Source: Anniella stebbinsi
Taxonomy: Eukaryota > Chordata > Lepidosauria > Squamata > Anniellidae
NCBI GenBank assembly: GCA_029215795.1
Contig: JARDYH010000007.1
Location: 104,634,763 to 104,698,762 of the forward strand
Direction of reading: 5' to 3'
DNA: 64,000 bases
Part shown: positions 58,476 to 64,000 of the stretch, one piece after another
Numbering within the stretch: position 1 is the first letter of the stretch
How the letters are laid out: each line of letters opens with the position of its first letter
Made by a program: the position numbers and the translations under genes
The notes under the pieces: generated by a model
What the model was told of the DNA's origin: nothing
What the model saw: the letters and a program-made list of their open reading frames with translations, nothing else
Databases searched by the model: none

Positions 58476-61400
58476 ATGCACCCCATTTCCAGTGATTTCA
58501 CTGGCTTCCGTCACGCTCGTGTGTGTTTCCTGGGTCCCCTGGTTCGGGCACATTTTCCGATTCCGGAAATCCCAAAATGCGAGACATGGGTGAAATTCAC
58601 CGAAGCCCTGCACACTACCGGCAAACGTCCCGCTCTGCCCTCGCTTGAGGCATGCACCCCATTTCCAGTGATTTCACTGGCTTCCGACACGCTCGTGTGT
58701 GTTTCCTGGGTGCCCTGGTTCGGGCACATTTTCCGATTCCGGAAATCTCAAAATGCGAGACATGGGTGAAATTCACCGAAGCCCTGCACACTACCGGCAA
58801 ACGTCCCGTTCTGCCCTCGCTTGAGGCATGCATCCCATTTCCAGTGATTCCACCGGCTTCCGACACGCTCGTGTGTGTTTCCTAGGTCCCCTGGTTCGGG
58901 CACATTTTCCGATTCCGGAAATCCCAAAATGCGAGACATGGGTGAAATACACCGAAGCCCTGCACACTACCGGCAAACGTCCCGTTCTGCCCTCGCTTGA
59001 GGCATGCACCCCATTTCCAGTGATTCCACCGGCTTCCGACACGATCGTGTGTGTTTCCTGGGACCCCTGGTTCGGGCACATTTTCCGATTCCGGAAATCC
59101 CAAAACGCGAGACATGGGTGATATTCACCGAAGCCCTGCACACTACCGGCAAACGTCCTGCTCTGCCCTCGCTTGAGGCATGCACCCCATTTCCAGTGAT
59201 TTCACTGGCTTCCGACACGCTCGTGTGTGTTTCCTGGGTGCCCTGGTTCGGGCACATTTTCCGATTCCGGAAATCTCAAAATGCGAGACATGGGTGAAAT
59301 TCACCGAAGCCCTGCACACTACCGGCAAACGTCCCGCTCTGCCCTCGCTTGAGGTATGCACCCAATTTCCAGTGATTTCACTGGCTTCCGATACGCTCGT
59401 GTGTGTTTCCTGGGTCCCCTGGTTTGGGCACATTTTCCGATTCCGGAAATCCCAAAATGCGAGACATGGGTGAAATTCACCGAAGCCCTGCACATTACCG
59501 GCAAACGTCCCCCTCTGCCCTCGCTTGAGGCATGCACCCCATTTCCAGTGATTTCACTGGCTTCCGACACGCTCGTGTTTGTTTCCTGGGTCCCCTGGTT
59601 CGGCCACATTTTCCGATTCCGGAAATCCCAAAATGCGAGACATGGGTGAAATTCACCGAAGCCCTGCACACTACCGGCAAACGTCCCGCTCTGCCCTCGC
59701 TTGAGGCATGCACCCCATTTCCAGTGATTTCACTGGCTTCCGACACGCTCGTGTGTGTTTCCTGGGTCCCCTGGTTCGGGCACATTTACCGATTCCGGAA
59801 ATCCCAAAATGCGAGACATGGGTGAAATTCACCGAAGCCCAGCACACCACCGGCAAACGTCCCGTTCTGCCCTCGCTTGAGGCATGCACCCCATTTCCAG
59901 TGATTCCACCGGCTTCCGGCACGCTCGTGTCTGTTTCCTGGGTCCCCTGGTTCGGGCACATTTTCCGATTCCGGAAATCCCAAAATGCGAGACATGGGTG
60001 AAATTCACCGAAGCCCTGCACACTACCGGCAAACGTCCCGTTCTGAACTCGCTTGAGGCATGCACCCCATTTCCACTGATTCCACCGGCTTCCGACACGA
60101 TCGTGTGTGTTTCCTGGGACCCCTGGTTCGGGCACATTTTCCGATTCCGGAAATCCCAAAACGCGAGACATGGGTGAAATTCACCGAAGCCCTGCACACT
60201 ACCGGAAACGTCCTGCTCTGCCCTCGCTTGAGGCATGCACCCCATTTCCAGTGATTTCACTGGCTTCCGACACGCTCGTGTGTGTTTCCTGGGTGCCCTG
60301 GTTCGGGCACATTTTCCGATTCCGGAAATCTCAAAATGCGAGACATGGGTGAAATTCACCGAAGCCCTGCACACTACCGGCAAACGTCCCGCTCTGCCCT
60401 CGCTTGAGGTATGCACCCAATTTCCAGTGATTTCACTGGCTTCCGATACGCTCGTGTGTGTTTCCTGGGTCCCCTGGTTTGGGCACATTTTCCGATTCCG
60501 GAAATCCCAAAATGCGAGACATGGGTGAAATTCACCGAAGCCCTGCACATTACCGGCAAACGTCCCCCTCTGCCCTCGCTTGAGGCATGCACCCCATTTC
60601 CAGTGATTTCACTGGCTTCCGACACGCTCGTGTTTGTTTCCTGGGTCCCCTGGTTCGGCCACATTTTCCGATTCCGGAAATCCCAAAATGCGAGACATGG
60701 GTGAAATTCACCGAAGCCCTGCACACTACCGGCAAACGTCCCGCTCTGCCCTCGCTTGAGGCATGCACCCCATTTCCAGTGATTTCACTGGCTTCCGACA
60801 CGCTCGTGTGTGTTTCCTGGGTCCCCTGGTTCGGGCACATTTACCGATTCCGGAAATCCCAAAATGCGAGACATGGGTGAAATTCACCGAAGCCCAGCAC
60901 ACTACCGGCAAACGTCCCGTTCTGCCCTCGCTTGAGGCATGCACCCCATTTCCAGTGATTCCACCGGCTTCCGGCACGCTCGTGTCTGTTTCCTGGGTCC
61001 CCTGGTTCGGGCACATTTTCCGATTCCGGAAATCCCAAAATGCGAGACATGGGTGAAATTCACCGAAGCCCTGCACACTACCGGCAAACGTCCCGTTCTG
61101 AACTCGCTTGAGGCATGCACCCCATTTCCACTGATTCCACCGGCTTCCGACACGATCGTGTGTGTTTCCTGGGACCCCTGGTTCGGGCACATTTTCCGAT
61201 TCCGGAAATCCCAAAACGCGAGACATGGGTGAAATTCACCGAAGCCCTGCACACTACCGGCAAACGTCCCGCTCTGCCCTCGCTTGAGGCATGCACCCCA
61301 TTTCCAGTGATTTCACTGGCTTCCGACACGCTCGTGTGTGTTTCCTGGGTGCCCTGGTTCGGGCACATTTTCCGATTCCGGAAATCTCAAAATGCGAGAC

Positions 61401-62300
61401 ATGGGTGAAATTCACCGAAGCCCTGCACACTACCGGCAAACGTCCCGCTCTGCCCTCGCTTGAGGTATGCACCCAATTTCCAGTGATTTCACTGGCTTCC
61501 GACACGCTCGTGTGTGTTTCCTGGGTCCCCTGGTTTGGGCACATTTTCCGATTCCGGAAATCCCAAAATGCGAGACATGGGTGAAATTCACCGAAGCCCT
61601 GCACACTACCGGCAAACGTCCCCCTCTGCCCTCGCTTGAGGCATGCACCCCATTTCCAGTGATTTCACTGGCTTCCGACACGCTCGTGTTTGTTTCCTGG
61701 GTCCCCTGGTTCGGCCACATTTTCCGATTCCGGAAATCCCAAAATGCGAGACATGGGTGAAATTCACCGAAGCCCTGCACACTACCGGCAAACGTCCCGC
61801 TCTGCCCTCGCTTGAGGCATGCACCCCATTTCCAGTGATTTCACTGGCTTCCGACACGCTCGTGTGTGTTTCCTGGGTGCCCTGGTTCGGGCACATTTTC
61901 CGATTCCGGAAATCTCAAAATGCGAGACATGGGTGAAATTCACCGAAGCCCTGCACACTACCGGCAAACGTCCCGTTCTGCCCTCGCTTGAGGCATGCAC
62001 CCCATTTCCAGTGATTCCACTGGCTTCCGACACGCTCGTGTGTGTTTCCTAGGTCCCCTGGTTCAGGCACATTTTCCGATTCCGGAAATCCCAAAATGCG
62101 AGACATGGGTGAAATTCACCGAAGCCCTGCACACTACCGGCAAACGTCCCGTTCTGCCCTCGCTTGAGGCATGCACCCCATTTCCAGTGATTCCACCGGC
62201 TTCCGACACGCTCGTGTGTGTTTCCTGGGTCCCCTGGTTCGGGCACATTTTCCGATTCCGGAAATCCCAAAACGCGAGACATGGGTGAAATTCACCGAAG
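58476..62300. repeat. T41 domain, distant copy of 46.9-49.8 kb with extra 6-monomer repeat
   Basis: 58476-60010 matches 46860-48390 at offset 11616 (66 monomers). gaggtatgcacccaattt recurs at about 59352, 60407 and 61463, spaced 1,055 and 1,056 bp. The one-base shortfall is the deletion accggaaacg at about 60205. cggccacatttt occurs at about 59601, 60656 and 61712. 60726-61600 matches 48055-48930 at offset 12671. The right end includes ttcctaggtcccc with ggttcaggc (about 62049), otherwise seen at 27.9-31.4 kb. Confidence 0.82.
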
Positions 62301-64000
62301 CCCTGCACACTACCGGCAAACGTCCCGCTCTGCCCTCGCTTGAGGCATGCACCCCATTTCCAGTGATTTCACTGGCATCCGACACGCTCGTGTGTGTTTC
62401 CTGGGTCCCCTGGTTCGGGCACATTTTCCGATTCCGGAAATCCCAAAACGCGAGACATGGGTGAAATTCACCGAAGCCCTGCACACTACCGGCAAACGTC
62501 CCGCTCTGCCCTCTCTTGAGGCATGCACCCCATTTCCAGTGATTTCACTGTCTTCCGACACGCTCGTGTGTGTTTCCTGGGTCCCCTGGTTCGGGCACAT
62601 TTTCCGATTCCGGAAATCCCAAAACGTGAGACATGGGTGAAATTCACCGAAGCCCTGCACACTACCGGCAAACGTCCCGCTCTGCCCTCGCTTGAGGCAT
62701 GCACCCCATTTCCAGTGATTTCACTGGCATCCGACACGCTCGTGTGTGTTTCCTGGGTCCCCTGGTTCGGGCACATTTTCCGATTCCGGAAATCCAAAAA
62801 CGCGAGACATGGGTGAAATTCACCGAAGCCCTGCACACTTCCGGCAAACGTCCCGCTCTGCCCTCTCTTGAGGCATGCACCCCATTTCCAGTGATTTCAC
62901 TGGCTTCCGACACGCTCGTGTGTGTTTCCTGGGTCCCCTGGTTCGGGCACATTTTCCGATTTCGGAAATCCCAAAACGCGAGACATGGGTGAAATTCACC
63001 GAAGCCCTGCACACTACCGGCAAACGTCCCGCTCTGCCCTCGCTTGAGCCATGCACCCCATTTCCAGTGATTTCACTGGCATCCGACACGCTCGTGTGTG
63101 TTTCCTGGGTCCCCTGGTTCGGGCACATTTTCCGATTCCGGAAATCCCAAAACGCGAGACATGGGTGAAATTCACCGAAGCCCTGCACACTACCGGCAAA
63201 CGTCCCGCTCTGCCCTCTCTTGAGGCATGCACCCCATTTCCAGTGATTTCACTGGCTTCCGACACGCTCGTGTGTGTTTCCTGGGTCCCCTGGTTCGGGC
63301 ACATTTTCCGATTCCGGAAATCCCAAAACGTGAGACATGGGTGAAATTCACCGAAGCCCTGCACACTACCGGCAAACGTCCCGCTATGCCCTCGCTTGAG
63401 GCATGCACCCCATTTCCAGTGATTTCACTGGCATCCGACACGCTCGTGTGTGTTTCCTGGGTCCCCTGGTTCGGGCACATTTTCCGATTCCGGAAATCCA
63501 AAAACGCGAGACATGGGTGAAATTCACCGAAGCCCTGCACACTACCGGCAAACGTCCCGCTCTGCCCTCTCTTAAGGCATGCACCCCATTTCCAGTGATT
63601 TCACTGGCTTCCGACACGCTCGTGTGTGTTTCCTGGGTCCCCTGGTTCGGGCACATTTTCCGATTTCGGAAATCCCAAAACGCGAGACATGGGTGAAATT
63701 CACCGAAGCCCTGCACACTACCGGCAAACGTCCCGCTCTGTCCTCTCTTGAGGCATGCACCCCATTTCCAGTGATTTCACTGGCTTCCGACACGCTCGTG
63801 TGTGTTTCCTGGGTCCCCTGGTTCGGGCACATTTTCCGATTCCGGAAATCCCAAAACGCGAGACATGGGTGAAATTCACCGAAGCCCTGCACACTACCGG
63901 CAAACGTCCCGCTCTGCCCTCGCTTCAGGCATGCACCCCATTTCCAGTGATTTTAATGGCTTCCGACACGCTCGTGTGTGTTTCCTGGGTCCCCTGGTTC
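62301..64000. repeat. A/B dimer satellite, right edge
   Basis: A and B monomers alternate (A at about 62347, 62699, 63051 and 63403; B at about 62523, 62875, 63227 and 63579), then B and C (cttcagg, ttttaatgg at 63925-63958), where the window cuts off 8 bp into the next monomer. Local variants are tccaaaaacg in alternate monomers, gatttcgg in others, cttgagcc (63048) and cttaagg (63572). The array evidently continues beyond 64000. Confidence 0.82.

Larger units (their letters stand above)
1..64000. repeat. 176-bp tandem satellite array filling the window
   Basis: The window starts at one monomer junction (cctggttcgg, repeated at 177, 353 and so on) and stays in the same head-to-tail orientation to the end. 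Subtracting four telomere-like blocks leaves 62,620 bp. This equals 356 periods of 176 bp plus 8 bp, less 28 bp lost at the block sites and 16 bp lost at fifteen small deletions. No insertion other than the blocks is needed. Neighbouring monomers differ by a few substitutions, and distant copies are often identical over hundreds of bases, so homogenisation is recent. The orientation never flips. The family was not recognised. A roughly nucleosome-sized monomer plus telomere-type repeats suggests subtelomeric or pericentromeric heterochromatin; this is inference. Confidence 0.98.

Noticed and set aside
1..64000. Hundreds of open frames (about 97 codons on +, 116 to 166 on -) as protein genes
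   Set aside because: They recur every 176 bp, overlap on both strands and follow from the scarcity of TA in the monomer. Because 176 is not a multiple of 3, the frame rotates at each repeat. None shows a recognisable domain, and single-base deletions are tolerated.
1..64000. CRISPR array
   Set aside because: Repeats are 176 bp with no unique spacers and no cas genes. The unit is a continuous satellite.
1..64000. Transposon or retroelement insertion
   Set aside because: The whole length is accounted for by monomers and telomere blocks. No terminal repeats, target-site duplications other than the two-base microhomology, or reverse transcriptase or transposase frames were seen.
1..64000. Assignment to a named satellite, for example the 176-bp Brassica centromere repeats
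   Set aside because: Only the length agrees. This monomer is GC-rich, and the embedded TTAGGG type differs from the TTTAGGG of Brassica. I could not match it to any family from memory.

Overview
The whole window is one tandem satellite array with no recognisable gene. A 176-bp monomer (57% G+C in the first-monomer consensus) repeats head to tail from base 1 to base 64000. I count 356 monomer periods plus 8 bp. The total length is accounted for exactly by this count, four inserted telomere-like blocks and fifteen tiny deletions (16 bp in all). There are no tRNA or rRNA genes, transposons, CRISPR spacers or protein-coding genes. The many open frames are by-products of a monomer that contains almost no TA dinucleotide.

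Organism: a eukaryote. Long arrays of a roughly nucleosome-length satellite and embedded TTAGGG/CTAGGG blocks point to a subtelomeric, pericentromeric or interstitial heterochromatic region. TTAGGG telomeres occur in vertebrates and many other animals, many fungi and some plants (Asparagales), so the species cannot be named. I do not recognise the monomer as a named satellite family.

Layout: (1) 1-22429 holds long higher-order units, each ending in a telomere-like block (5767-6108, 7155-7496, 14880-15221, 22076-22429). The units are 42 or 39 monomer periods long, and the first block is also duplicated locally with a 6-monomer unit. (2) 22430-36960 is a mosaic rich in a subfamily with T instead of C at monomer position 41 (aaaaTgcgag), carrying nested duplications of 2, 6, 7 and 11 monomers. 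(3) 36970-47185 contains a 16-monomer tandem duplication, two copies of an ordered eight-monomer module or parts of it, and an 8-monomer tandem duplication. (4) 47186-49985 and 58476-62300 share a 5-6-monomer unit of the T41 subfamily. (5) 50213-55190 is a 13-monomer tandem duplication built on alternating A/B dimers. (6) 55132-58475 repeats the 42.6-45.5 kb organisation about 12.5-13.0 kb away. (7) 62300-64000 is again A/B dimers.

The most interesting feature is the telomere-like block. In all four copies it begins at the centre of a perfect 16-bp inverted repeat in the monomer and replaces exactly the right arm. It has two-base microhomology to the telomere repeat on each side and keeps the satellite register. 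The same monomer order occurs elsewhere in the window without the block, and a monomer matching the left flank survives uninterrupted near 8.5 kb. This looks like one ancestral insertion or healing event at a hairpin, later amplified inside a higher-order repeat.
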